Source: an uncultured Bacteroidota bacterium
Lineage (GTDB): Bacteria; Bacteroidota; Bacteroidia; Flavobacteriales; Flavobacteriaceae
Reading direction: 5' to 3'
Length of the DNA: 64,000 nucleotides
NCBI GenBank assembly: GCA_902631125.1
Contig: CACOXF010000003.1
Coordinates: 1-64,000, forward strand
The notes beneath the pieces were generated by a model. It did no database searches. It was not told where the DNA came from and was given only the letters and a program-made list of their open reading frames with translations. A program made the translations under genes and the position numbers. This document shows positions 40,764-55,700 of the stretch, piece after piece; position 1 is the stretch's first letter; the number at the start of each line of letters is the position of its first letter.

Positions 40764-43700
40764 TCGATTAAAAATATTGTTCCTGTGCGTGTTACCAACT
40801 CTTCATTGATTCTTGTACCAATAATTTTATATATATAGAAATTAGATGATGGGTCCGAGTTTTCTCCATCCCAGCCCATGATTTCAATCGTGCCATTTGG
40901 AGATAAGTTATCTTCAGAGACAAACTCTTGATAAATCAATATTCCTTGACTATTATAGATATAAAACTCAACTGCTTTAAGCCCAGTAAACACTGGTCCT
41001 ATAATTTCGTTGATGTTATCTCCGTTGGGACTAAATGCGTTTGGCATCAAAATCGTGTAACCTTTACCGATTATAATTTCTTTAGTTGAAGAAGTAAAAC
41101 AGCCTGAAGCATTATAAACATATACAGTAACCGTGTAGGTACCATCTGCAAAATATTGATGGGACACTCTTTCACCAGCAGCAATAGGTGATGCATCTCC
41201 AAAATCCCATTCAACTCGATAGTAGCTTGTATTACCAGCAAGTGTAAATAACACATTACTTCGTTCACTTATAGTACCATATTTCTCTAGTTCTGGACTA
41301 GAGTAATTTATGATTGGAGTGATAACATTAGTGTCCAGCAGATCTTGGGCAACCACAACCCCGCAACCAGTAGCATTTCGAATTTCAAAAGAGCCATTAC
41401 TGTTCGGGTTCTGAATTAGCACACGATAAGTGTTGATAGCAAATTCAGCAGCAATAATTTCAACATCGGTGCTAGGGACACGAACACCATCATATATAAA
41501 ATAAATATCACCCGCACTTTGGTTCACATCAATATCAATGTATCCACCACTTAGCGAGCAATAAGTGTCATCTACACGTACTGAACCATATAAAATTTGA
41601 TCCTTGGGCAACTCAAAAATCCTTTCCTCGATACACATATCGGGATTATTTCGAAGACTCTCTAAGTCATTCGATTCTATATCATTTAAATCAGGTCCCT
41701 CAACTACGGTTAAACGATAAATACCTTCGTCTAAACCGGATGCAAGACTGCTTCCTTTAAGTCTATCGATTTTGGTCCAAGTACCTGCTGAGCAAGATGA
41801 AGTACCCCCAGATATCGTAACAGGAGCAATTGGTTGAGTACTTGGATCGAGGTCATGATCTAAAGTAGCCTCGGCACTAACTGTGTTTGGAATAGCGCAA
41901 ATTTGGTAAATTCCATTTGCTGAAAACTCCCCTCTGATAATATTGTTTTTAACATCTAACCCATCACAACTTTGATATCTAACTATTCCAAATGAGTAAT
42001 TTGTATCATTATCTGCATCATCAATAACACCATTTGCATTATCATCAGTACCAGGTTCGTCAATTATCCCATCATTATTTTTATCAGCATCAATTATATC
42101 AAAAATTCCATCATTGTCATTATCACGTAATCTTATAGTATATGTGGTACAACTCTGATTTTCTTGTAATACTTCCCATATGAAATTTCTATAGAAATTA
42201 TCATTTCCTCCGTTTACTGTTACAGAAATCAAACCATCTTCGGAGCCAGTGCATGTAACAGGCCTAATTTCATTCTCAATAATATCGATTGGTTCAGGTT
42301 CAGTGATTGTGTAGGTTTGCGTTATTGAGCAACCTCGTGCCCCCTGTGCTTCGACCTCAACGATATAAGTTCCTTTGGATAAATTTTTGATATGGTTGTT
42401 TTGCGTGGTGTTAACGTAATTGTTTGGACCATTCCAGACATAGTTGTAAACTGTAGTCGATGAACCACCTTCTAAATTAACCAAAATTTCTCCATCATTA
42501 CTGTCATAACAGGTGATGTTTTTTACAAAAGATGCACCGCTTGGGTTACCTACGTCTAGAGGGTTTTGGACCTCAATAGCCGGCTTAATGTCAAAACTGG
42601 GTTCAACATTGATATTAATAATAATCTCTTGAGACTGACATCCATTTGTATTGGTTCCAACTACTGTAATAGTACGATTGGGGTTACCTAACTGCAAGTC
42701 ATCAACCTGACCTCTAATTTTTAAGACTCCTGGAGTTGCATTATCCGTGTACAATCCAGCTGGCATTCCACTTACAGAAGGGGGTAAACTATTTTCGTAC
42801 CCAATATTTATTGGAAGAATATCTTCACCAACACAAACAGTCTGGTTTTGTGACAAACTTGTGCTAAGTAAGCTCAATTCTGCATTCGCTTTTACAGTAA
42901 TTGATCCTGTTTGCTCCTGCTGATTACAGCCATTGCTGTTCAGTGCTTTAATAGTATAATCAAATGTAGTGTCTGTAAGAACAGCTATATTTGGTGTCCC
43001 AGTAATATCCAACCTAGAAATTTTGTCAGGATCGATTAGGTCATAGACCTTTTCTATTACTAATCCTGAAGGCAAACCATTCCAAATCACATCAACTGCT
43101 CCACCTGCAAAAGAATAAGTGATATCTTCAATAGCAAACCCTTGACAAACATCCTGAATTCTAGTTTGAGCTGGAGATTCCAGACTAACTTCGGCGTCAG
43201 GCTCAATAGATATTGTAACAGTTTGAGGGTCAGCAGGTGTACAACTATTACCAATTGATTCAACAACAAACGTTTTAATGGTCAACTCGTCGACATCTGT
43301 TGATATTGGTATACCACTAATTAATAATTCGTCTCCGTTAATTATCCAATCAAGGCCAGGAGGGATATTTACAGGACTTGCTGAAACAGCACCTTCGCTA
43401 AATTTGAAGGTAATTGGTTCAATAGCTTCCCCTTCACATATAGTTTGATTATTTGATCCCTGGGTTCTAACCAACTTATGCCCTTTTTGTACACTTAAAC
43501 TACCTGTTATCTCAATTGACTCGCATCCCTTTGATTGATTGATTGATTTTATAGAATAGTTATATGTTTGATCATTAGCAAATCCGTCAATTGCTCCCTG
43601 TAATGTATAAATGCCATTTGCTGTATCAGTTTCTTCCAAATAAACAGAACCAGGCGGAGAAATATTATTATCCCATACAATTACAGGACTTGTGGCTCCA

Positions 43701-46700
43701 TCAAATATTCTAAATTCTATTGGAGCAATTGAATCTCCCTCACAAATTCCTGTCTGAACACGTGATCCTGAGCTTATTTGAATGCTCGGCTTTTTAATTA
43801 TTTGCACTGATAAAGTTTCAACTTTAGCATTACAACTATCAGAATTATTAATAGATTGAACAACAAACTCTAAATTTTCGTCCTGTGTCAATAGCATCGT
43901 AGGAGAACCACTAATTGTAACGGTATTGTTATTGGCATCAGTATCAACTCTTAAGCCAGCGGGTAGACCAATAACTTGAGCAGATGTAGCACCTCCACCC
44001 CACTGATATACAATTTGTTGTATATCTTCTCCCTCACATATTTCTTGTTCTGCTGGTCCAATATTTCGAGTTAGTTGATGACTGTTTTCAACAGTTATTG
44101 TTCCTTGAATAGAATCTGATTGACAATTAGTCAAAGAGTTAAATGCTGTAAGGGTATATGTGTATACTGTATCTTCGGTTACGCCTGTTGGAGTTCCACT
44201 GAATCTGAATATTGGATTAGATGGAATAGTAAAGTCAACAGGATCATCAATAATTCCCGAAGGATTTTTGTCCCATGATACGTTAACTTCATTAGCTCCA
44301 TCTAAAAGTCCAAATTCGATATTTTGAAGAGATTCACCTTCGCATACGATATAATTAAGTGCTGCACTAGCAAATCTCGGTTTTGGAGTTAAATTTATTT
44401 TAATTGTATCAACAACTTTTTCACATAAACCACCACTTCCAAGAGTTTGAATAGTAAACACTTTTTGTGTGTCAGCACTAATTTGAGACGTTGGAGTACC
44501 TGAAATAGTTATTGTTTTATTTGTTGAATCAATATATGGAGTCAAACCAGATGGTAAAGTCGACGTTTGTACTGAACTTGCACCACCAGAATACTCATAC
44601 ACTATTGGGTTAATATCACTTCCTTCACAAATGTCTTGCAGGTTTGATCCACTTATAAGATTTAATTCGTGTTTATTTTCAATATATACAGTCCCAAGAA
44701 CTGGAACAGATTCACATTGTGATGTAATATCTTTCATGATCAGTGAATAATCAAGAGACAAATTATCAGTAATGTTATCAACCGTCCCCTTAATTCTCCA
44801 AACATTATTAGTATCGGGTTCTACAATTAAATTATTCCCAACAAGGTTTTGACTCCACGTTATAATTGGCTGAACGTTTGAGGATGCTTCAAACTCAATT
44901 TCAATATATTCACCTTCACATTTGCTAGCAGTAGCAGATTGAGATGTTCGCACAAGTATCGGTAGTGGGGTAACTTTAAATTCCCCAGACTCTGATTCTT
45001 GTACCAAACTTCCGCTAGTGTCTGTACATCCGTTAGGGGTAGTAGTTAATATGGTGAAACTCACAATGTTTTGATTAATTATTCCGTCTCCATTTATATC
45101 AATCGCACTTGCGGATCCATCAATAGTGATAACTGATCCAGAGTCGTTAACACTAATTCCAGAAGGTTTTTGATTATTTGTAACTGTGGGGTTTCCAATT
45201 TCATATACACTCCAAAGAACATCAGCATCTGCAATCCCAGGGGTATATCTATAGCTAATTGGTTGTAAATTTGAATTCCCACATATTTCCTGATTTGCAG
45301 TTAATGGTGCAGACTCTAAAATAATATCATAATTTTTATCTAAATAAATTGTACCTGTGAAAGTTTCTGTACATCCATACTCTGATTCTAAAACAATTTC
45401 GTAATTATATTCATTTTCACTATTTGAATTTGAAGGGGTCCCCTCTAAAATATATACAGTTGGATCACTAGGATGAGGTGTAGGTTGGGATATTCCTATT
45501 GGAAGACCTGTTGCTACAGGGGCATTATTTGTACCATCAACTTTGATGAAAATTGGTTTAAGTGGTATAGATTCGCAAAGTGCTTGATTTTTATTTCCAG
45601 TAAATTCTTGACTGCCATTAATATCAAGTTGATTACCATATAAAGACAATGTTGGACTTTGTGATATAAAAAATGAGCCGCCTGGGTTTGTTGTCAATGC
45701 TGTGGTGCAAGCATTTGCCTGACTTGATATATCAATTTCAAAAGAATAACTTCTACGTACATTTGGTCCAGAGCTAGGGGCTCCACTTATAATAAGCTTG
45801 GATTGATTGAAATCCCAGTAAGGTACAAAGCCTGGTGGATTAATCCCTGAAATATCAGCAGGTCCATCAGGTGCGCCTGAAATATCATAATCCTGAGTAG
45901 TGTATGTAATTGGAAGTGGTGCAGTAAGATTATCACTTAAGAAAAACGTGAAAGAAACATTTTCACCCTCACAGTAAATTTCATTATTTAAATTCAAATT
46001 ACTTGGCTCAACTGGTGATGGAGCATCGACAATAATTGATCCGGATTGTGGTAGGCCCTCACAACCACTTGAGTCAATTGGGATAATTGTATATGTAAAT
46101 GTAGAGCTGGCTTCACCTGGTTGAACAACAGGACTTCCTGAGATTACAAAAGGATTAGCATTTTGATTGTATTCAATACCTATTGGTTTTGCTCCAGTTG
46201 ACCATGAAATCATCACTGAAACTCCAGTATTGTCATACTCAATATCTATAATACCATCGCCACTACATATAGGTCCTTGGTTCTCACTAGAATTAACAGA
46301 ACTTAATGAAAGAGTAGGAGGCGCTCTAAGTGTTAGAGAACCTTGAGCTAAAATATCTGTTGTGAAACAACTCTCAGTATCAGCATACTTTATTTGGTAG
46401 GTATAAATACCCGCTTGAGTGGCATCAGTATATTTACCTGAAGTTGTTACCACGTTAGAAAGTTGATCAAATGAAAAATTACTAATTGGCAGATTTAAAG
46501 CTGATATCTCGTTAGCTCCATCAAAAAATGTTATTTCAAGCTCTGATTGTAGGTTTTTAGCTCCTCCATCTAGTAAATAAACAATATCTACTATATCATC
46601 ACCCAAACACAATTCTTGCGCTTCAGTACTTGTCGCAGAGTCAAGCGTTAGTAATGGTTCAGAGTATATTTCAATGTCTTTATTTAGGGTAATGACTTGA

Positions 46701-49700
46701 CCCGAGCAACCATTAGTGGCAGTGACTGTAATCGACTCGTCAACATTTTGTGTATAGTTTTCAAAAGACACGTGAATTGTCTTTCCATCACCAATGGTGT
46801 CAACTAAGGTAGCATTACTAGGGATTGTCCAGTTGTATGTAATCGCATTATCCAAGTTAGTTATAGAAAATTCCTCAAAAGCTGCATCTGTACAAATCGG
46901 ATTATCACCTCCTGAAATTGATGCCCCTGAATTAATCAAATCACTTGCTACAATCAATTCTTTTGTTAATATAACAGTACGAGGGTTACAGTTAAAATTG
47001 TAAACTCCATTTCTTCCATCAGGCATGGTGTAACTTACAGCAGGTAAGGACTTTAATGTAACATGAAGCTCAAGAGTTACGTTTGAATCAGTTGTACTTG
47101 GAACGTATACTGCTCCCAGTAATGAAGTTGGATTTGTAATATCCCCATTAGCTCCAGCACCCTTTTTCCATTCAATACTTTCAATATCGCTTCCATCAAT
47201 ATCTAAAAATACATCATTGTTAATATTAATTGGGAATGATTCACCAGAACAAATACTACCCAGCTCACCAGCAGATGAATTGGATTCATTAACTCCTTCG
47301 CTAATGGTAATAGTTACATCATCCACTCCACTTACACTACACTGTCCCGAACCTGATGAAGTGATTCTAAGCGTTACCGATCCATCAGAAATATCTTCTG
47401 GCTGTAATGTATATCTGACATCAGCATCACCAATTTCTGTAATCCCTGTAGTTGTTTCCGTTCCGTCTAAATTGACTTTAACCCAAGAACTTGAATTAAA
47501 ACGACTTGACCAACCATTGATATCAATGACCCCACCATTGTAAGTCGAACAAAACTCGAAGTCTGGTCCTGCATAAACATCAACAATTGGGTCAATTTGA
47601 ACAAGAACATAATCGTCGTCATTTCCACAGACATTACTTGCTCCGGTAGACTCCAAAATCAATTTGACTTCGCCATTAGCAATATCTTGAGGACCAGGAG
47701 TATATATTGGAAGCAAACTATTTGGATAATCAAACGACCCATCAGCAGGAACATCTGGTCCACCTGTAACTCTGCGAACAGCTCGCCAAACAACATTATT
47801 AATGGATATACCCGAAATCTGAGCACCAGAAACTTGAAAGTCCTCTCCCTCGCATATTGACCCTGGGCTTCCAGCGTCAATGATAACTTCGTCGACAAAA
47901 CGAATTTCAAAGATTTTAGTGTCGATGAAGTTAGGGCAATCCCCTTGTCCATTAACGGTGAGTTGAAGAAATACCGAATTGTCGAAGTCATTTCCAGCAG
48001 GAATATAAATTGGGGTATTTGTAGTTTCTGTTCCAGGCTGAATTTCTCCCTGCCCCTTGTAACTATTTATAGGGTCAGGATACCTAACAATTGTCCACAA
48101 TATATCGTCTGGACTTAGTGGATCTACAGATAACTTACCTGCGTTAATATAGTTTACTCCTGTAATTTGAACTTGTGGATCTGATTCACACACAGAAAAT
48201 AAAGTGTTATTTGTAGTAATCACTGGACGTTTAATCAAATCTAAAACAATTGACTTATCTACTGAATCACAGTCACCGTCGTTGCTTACAGTAATAGTTA
48301 ATGTAACTTTTCCATTGTTAAAATCTGTTTCTGTTGGAAAATAACTTGCAGGTTGAGTTATATCCCCATTATTCAAGAAATATCCAGAACCTATATAACC
48401 ATCAATTGTGTTAGGGGATATAGTCCAATTTGATGTCGTTACATTTTCATAAACAACACCATCTAAAAGAATAGAATCTTCACCTTCACAAATTTCAAGA
48501 TTTTCTGTCAATGTCACTCCCTCAATCTGATAGTCAACACTTGCAGGCTGCGAAAATTCTACTTCAAATTTATCTTCTACTGTTTTTGCGCTACATCCTC
48601 CTTCTCCATAGACAATTACAGTTAGGGTAACAATACGATTGAAATCTGAGCCTTCTGGTTTGTATATTGGTTTTAAAATATTGCTGTTTTCAAAATCGCC
48701 CTCTCCGTCGTGTGACCACTCGACTTGTGAATAATTGAATGCTTTAATTTCGCTTGAAAGCAAACTCAAATCTAGATCTTCTAAAGCACAATGCTCATAA
48801 TTATCAAATGGAATATCAACAGTTGGTGTTTTGTTAATCGTAAATCGAATTTCATCGCTTGCTTCTGAACAACCATCTTTTCCAACAGCACTCAGGGTAA
48901 GAATAATTGGATCAGCAGCAGAGTCGCGACTCAAATCAGAGACTGAAGGAATATAGGTTCGGTTGAGGGGATCTCCCTCAAAAGTACCTGATCCTGTAGT
49001 ACTCCATGCAAAACTGACTTCATTCGAAACAATCGCATTTTCAAGAGTAATGACTGGACTGTCATCACATACAAAAATCTCTTCAGGACCTGCATCAACT
49101 ATTGGAGCAAGATTAAATTCAATATTTACGACATCAATCGCATTTTCGGGACAATTAACTCCAATTGGTTCAGCTGTAACAATCACATCTACAGAACCAC
49201 TTTCTTTGTCCTCATTTGTTGGTTGGAAATAAATCTTAAATACTTCGCCCTCGTCACCATTTAAGTTTAATTCAGAACTTTCAAGTGTTAAATCAATGTC
49301 AGTATAGAATGTCCCTGCAGCATTAACAGTACTGAACGAAACTTTTGAACTATTACTAGTTGTTCCTTGGATTAAGACATAATCATCATCATTACAAGCA
49401 AACATTTGACCTGACAAGGGTTCTAAACTAACACTGGGCTCATCTACAATTCTTAGGGTATAGTCGATGAACGATGAGAATGTACATTCACCAACAGCGT
49501 CATAGGTGAGGGTAATAATCACATCACCAGTTTCATTGGCCGCAGGAATATATGTTGGTGTTAAACTTGTTTTAGTGCTTTCTTCTACAATACCATTCCC
49601 AGACTTAACATACCACAATACATTCTGATAGTAATCTACTTCTGGATTTGGACTTGTGTTTAAAGTATATGAGTTGTCACCCTTACAAACTTCCTCGGAA

Positions 49701-52700
49701 GTGTTAATTTCCATATATGGCTTTGGGTTAATGTTGAGCAAAACATCTTTTATAATTTGATTAGTACCACAATTGGAGGAAACAATAGCTCTAAGGGTAA
49801 CCTGTGCACCATCATTTGGAATTTGATCACTTTTAATTTCAACTGTTGGCTCTAAGCTATTTTCAGTTCCAGAAATTATAAGAGCATATGGGTTATTCAC
49901 TGCGGGAACTGTTACCCATTCAATGTTTTCTGGATAATTTGTTGTAGTTCCAGGAATAGTAAATAAAGTAGGCTTGAGCTCATTAGCCACTGGATCAAAG
50001 TAAACCTCACATACCTCATGAACAGGTATTACATCTAACGTTGGGTTGGACTCGATTAGAACAGTAATTTCCTTGAAAAACTGCTCATCAGTTATACTAG
50101 AGCAAGCACCGGTAGGATCAACCTCTAAACGAAGTATCACAGATCCTGTATCAATATCGTTTTGTGATGGCTCATAAATAGGGTTGAGAATGTTGCTGGT
50201 AGAGTTTCCATTAAATGTTCCTCCGGTAGATGGACTGGTCCATCTATAATTTTGACCATTTAAAACATTTGGATAAATAAATGAAAGATCTATGGATTGT
50301 CCTTCACAAAATGTTATTTCTGTAATATCACTTTCTAATCCATCAATCAAGCCATTACCATTTTGATCTCCAAAGAGGATTACTGGTTTTTGATCAAACT
50401 GTGCAACCATGAAGTCGGACACTTCACCACAAGAGTTTTCTGAAACAGCTGTTAATTCTATTACAATTCCCCCTCGACTGATGGCATCTTGGTAAACACC
50501 ATCTGAAGCTGGAGTAAATACAGTACTGTAATCCCCTGTGGTGGTGAAAATCCCTGAGGCTGTCTCAGGAGTGGTTAAGTAAGTATCGTTAAAGTAAGCT
50601 GCCCATCGAATGCTACTATCGTTTGTGACTGCTCCTGTTAAAACAATATCATCTCCAACACAAAGGGTCTGGTTTGGTCCAGCATCTGCTGTTGGGTTTG
50701 GTGTTACTGTCAATGTTAACGTATCAGATGTTATTCTGTCACAACCTCCTACAACAGTTGTATCTTCAGGATTGGTCACCGTAAGCGTTAAGTCCACAAC
50801 TGTATCAGCAGGGTCAGGAAGATAAGTAACATTGTTGGTTGGGTCATTTGGATCATAGTCAATGATTCCTAAACCATTAGTAGTCCATACATAAGTGGAC
50901 TTTCTTTGAGGACCAAGTTGATCTTGGTCATAGGTGTAATCCTTTACCACAGTAATTAGATGGGCTTGACCTAAACAAATCACAGCATCGTCAGACCCTG
51001 ACCCATCGAGACTTGCACTAATATCCACTTGTGGATCTGCAATCAAGTCAACTACAATTTGCCTTGTTGTCGGACCACAGATATCAATTGGATCGGGCTG
51101 AACTGTGAGCTCAAGCGTCACATCACCTCTTCTCCAATCTGCATTAGATGGCTCGTAAGTGACTTCTAAATTCGTTGAGTTTGTTAATACTCCAGAACCA
51201 GGAGAAAGAACGCTCCACTGTACATTGGAGTAGTTATTGGCAGTTGCAGTAACTGTAAACGAATCCCCTTCATCTTGACAGAATTCAAATGGATCTTGAA
51301 CATTGACTTCTATTTCTGGATAATAAATTAAACGTTTTGTAAAAGTGACTGGGGTCAAGCAAGGATCTACAGGGGTTACTGTCAAATAAAATTCTAGAGT
51401 TCCCGTGTCTAGGTTATTGCTGTCAGGTGTATATTTTAGGATTCCAGTAGAATCACTTGTGGTGTTTGTTAAGGTTCCATTGCCGTCAGTTGTTGACCAA
51501 ACATAGCTCTCATAATTAACAACAGATATTTCAGCAAACTCATAAATTTCACCAACACAGAGTTCAATGTCTCCTAGCGGGTCTTCGACAACTGGTTTTT
51601 TGGTGATTGGAATTGTAATTTGTTCTGTTTTAGGCCCACAAACGCCATTCCCACCCGCAGTCAGTGTTAAAGTGACAAATCCGTTTGTATAATCATCAGA
51701 ACCAAGCTCATATGTGGTATTCCCAACAGTCGTGGAACTGCCACCTGAATTTTGGAAAATACCATTAGTTGAAGTACTCCATTCTAGTCCATTACCATTA
51801 ATAACTGTGCCAATTAAATCGATTGTCGTGCCATCCTCACAAATAGAGTAAGGCCCGCCAACATTGACTGTTGGTTCTTCCGTAAATGTCAATGTCATTG
51901 TATCTGTAATAGCAGTTGCACAAGGCGATTCGGGATAAGCAGTTAAGGTGATAATAACTTGTCCATTAGTATAATCATCAGAACTTGGGTAATAAATGGT
52001 GCTATAACTATTTGATGGATCACCTAAATCATTGACATTATTTATTGCATCTAATACATTATTTGAAAAGAATCCTGATCCTACTGTGCTCCACTTTACA
52101 CCTGTTGTTGAAGCTGCTGAAGGCGCAAAGTTTGCCAATACATCTGGTGTGAGCTCAAAACCAATGACTGGGTCAAAAGGTGTTGCTGGGTGACATACCT
52201 CAAGTGACGTTGGTAAATCTACAATAGGGACATCTACAATTTGAATCGTTTTTTGTTCTTGAATCGGATCGCAAACTCCGTTACCATTAACTGTAAGCAC
52301 TAACGTAAATTCTCCGGCGTCGATCTCGTCCTGGCTTGGTCTATATGATGGCTGTAGTGAATTTTGATTAAACCATTCTCCATCTGCACTTGTTACAGAA
52401 GTCCACGCATAGCTTTCATAGTGAGAAAGATCAGCAACTTCCGTAGTATATAAGTCATTTTCGCCTGCACATACAGATGCTGTACCCCACAAGGTGTCTG
52501 CATTGTTAACTTTAGGAGCGGGGGTAAGTGTTAGAGTAAAGCTTTTTAGAGTATCTGAAGTACAAGGAGTTATTGCATATGCAGTCATTGTTAGGGTGAC
52601 GACTTGGTTTTCATTAAGTTCGGTTGATGTAAAAGATGCCGGCGTATAAAGTGGATTTAAAGCCTCGTGGTCACTAAAAGTACCCACAAGGTTGCCATTT

Positions 52701-55700
52701 TCATCTCTTGCTTCCCATTCCACACGATCAACAAAAGCATTAGTCGTGACTCCAGCAACAGTAACTCTTTCATCAAAACAGATTTCATCATCGAGTGGGA
52801 AAGCTGAAATCTCTGGCAACCCAACGACGTCAACATCGACCGTTTTTATAATGTTTTGAGTTGCGCATGGGTCATTGCTGCTCAGCGTTGCAGTGATCGT
52901 TACTATTCCTGTTCTGATTGGTTCAAAAGTAGGAGTCAAGGTATTTCCTCCCTGGGTAATTACGCCATCAGCAGCGTCAACAGACCAAGAAATATTGTAA
53001 TCTCCTGCCAAAAGATTCGTGGTTGCCTCAAGATTGATTGTACTATCAATGCATACAGAAGAAGGTGAGCTTAACAGATCAAGGGTTGGTTCTGGAAGAA
53101 TCGTCAAATCAAAATCGAATGTGTCAACGGCACAACCACCTTGGCCAACAGCAGTAACGCGCATGGTAACACTGCCATTTGCTTTGTCTCCATCTCCAGG
53201 AGTATAGGTTGGGGTTTGCTCGTCTGTGTCATCAGAGAAAGTACCATCTCCCCCAATTGTTTCCCAGTTATAGGACACCACATTTTGCCCAACAACTTGT
53301 GCAGCATCAAATGTGTAAGATTCCGAACCGCAAAACGAAGACGGATATTCTTCAACGCCATCTGCATTTGTGTCCCCAACAAGAACCTCTACAGTTGGTG
53401 GTGGACTATATGTGATTCTAAAGCTATCAACTACATCTGGCTTTCCTGTACAATTACCCTCAGCAGTAGCAGTAAGGGTCAGCACCACAAATCCTCGAAC
53501 ATAATCTTGGTCATTAGGTGTATAGGTAACATTTTCGGAAGAGTTGTTGGGAGTAAAACTACCAAACCCGTCGTGAGACCACTGAAAATTGGTAGTGAAA
53601 TCAACATCAGCAGATTGTGTCGTGTGGATCTCCCCTTGACACAAAGTAATGTCGTCACCTGCGTATACAACTGGTAAAGGCTCAATGGTAAGCACAAAAC
53701 TTCTCACAACTGGATCTAAGCCAGTACAAACATTTGGGTTTGCAGGAGTGATGCTCATTGTTAAAGTTACATCCCCTGTTTCACTCACAGTTGGTGTATA
53801 AGTTGGAGTAAGAGTGTCTGAATTTGTCAAGACCCCTGCTCCATCATGTGTCCATTGAATAGTGTATGATGGAATATTTTCAATCTGAACCTGATCATTA
53901 AAAATTGTAAATGTGTCGTTTTGACAAATTTCCTGGTTTGATGGAATAAGTATGACAGGCTCCTTTTGAATGTTAACGCGGACTGTGTCTGTTGCTATCC
54001 CACAACACAGGCCAGAAGTTTCATCACAAGTACTGTGGTTTGTTGGGTACACTGTCAATTGAAGAGTAACAAAACCTTGTGTTACTGCGTCAGCAGCAGG
54101 GATAAATTCAGGCGAAAGGGTGTTAGCGTTATTGATTGTGCCAAATGTTGATCCATCAACAATTGTCCATTCGAGTTGGCTATAGTTAGTCGCAGGTTCA
54201 GCAACAGTATTTTCAACATCAATCACTCCTCCTGTCTCACAAATTGTGGTTTCAGGCCCTGCTTCTGCTGTTGGCTGAGCTATAAATGTAATGGTTTGAC
54301 TATCTTGAACGGTTGTTGAGGAACAAGCATTTTTTCCATTGACACTCACTGATATTGTAACATTTCCTGTAGATAAATCGTTAGTGCCTGGGAAATACGT
54401 TGGCGTATCATCAGTTGATGTGTTTTGATCTGACCCATTAAATGTACCGTCACCCGATGTTGTCCAAAAATAACTAGATTCATCAACAAATCCGTTTACA
54501 TTGGCTGATAAACTTGGTGTTAGGTTGCCGCAGATTTCAAAATCAGCAGGTAATGAGATTTCAGGTTTTGGTTCGAAGAATAGTTCTACAGAGTCTTGAA
54601 TCTCAACTTCACAAGTTCCAGTTGAAACCAATTTAAATGTAAGCTGCACCCCAACAGAATTATTGTCTACTTTCCGCTTAAGTCTATCATTAGGGCCTGG
54701 AATATACAGCGGGTCCGTTTCTGTATTGCTAGGCGAAAATTCTCCATCACCAGAAGTTGACCATACATAACTTATTCCAGAAGTTACTCTAGGGTCAACT
54801 GTATATGAACCTACTGTTTGATAATTTACCTCATCCTCACACAAAATGACTTCGTCTGGACCTGCATCAACCTCAGGAAGATCAAGGAAATAAACTGTAA
54901 TATTTTTAGTAGCGGAGGCAGAACAGGTTGCTTGTGTTGCAACTAGAGTTAAAACTACTGATTTGCGATCGATATCAAAACTCGATGGTGTGTAGGTTGC
55001 GGAAAGACCTGAACCTGAAAACGTACCAGCTGCCACACCAGAGGAAGATGTCCATACATAGCTAAACTGATTTTGATTGTCTACACTTAAATATGACCCA
55101 ATGTCAACCACTAATGGATTTGTTTTACAAAATTCTATTTCATTAGGTCCTTGAATACTGGGAACAGGTGTTATCTCAAGATTAATCGTATCAAAATATT
55201 CACCTGTATGGCAATCTGCATTTGGTAATACATCTAGACGCAAATCGACATTACCCGCATTGATATCGCTATTTCCAGGAGTATAAGTTGGCCGCTCTAA
55301 TGTACTTGTGATGTTTCCTCCATCAAATGTTCCGTCTCCCAGGGTTGACCATACAAATCCACTACTATTTGTCGCAGCAATTGTAATTTCATTTACATCA
55401 TAGGTAAAGTCATTTCCTTGGCAAATGACAGGATTTCCTGTTAATTGGACTGTTGGAGGTGGAATAACCTGAACGTCAACTGACTCAACAATTTGTGCTC
55501 CACAATTCACGCCGTCTATGATCTCAGGGTTAACTTGTAGAGTGAGTTGATAAGTCCCTGAAGCGTTAGAATCCGCTACCAATGTTGGAAACAATGAGGT
55601 ATCATTTTGTAAACTTAGGCCCGAGGCGTCAGGAATAACACCCCATTGTATACTTGCGCCTGCTGGTCGTACAATTGTTCCTATAATTGGTAAGGATTCA

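Noticed and set aside
53141-53677. 178-aa ORF antisense to the giant adhesin, plus other antisense ORFs of 60-110 aa in 41-58 kb
   Set aside because: Overlap the confidently assigned repeat coding frame; translations look like reverse-frame artefacts of Thr/Gly/Val-rich codons.
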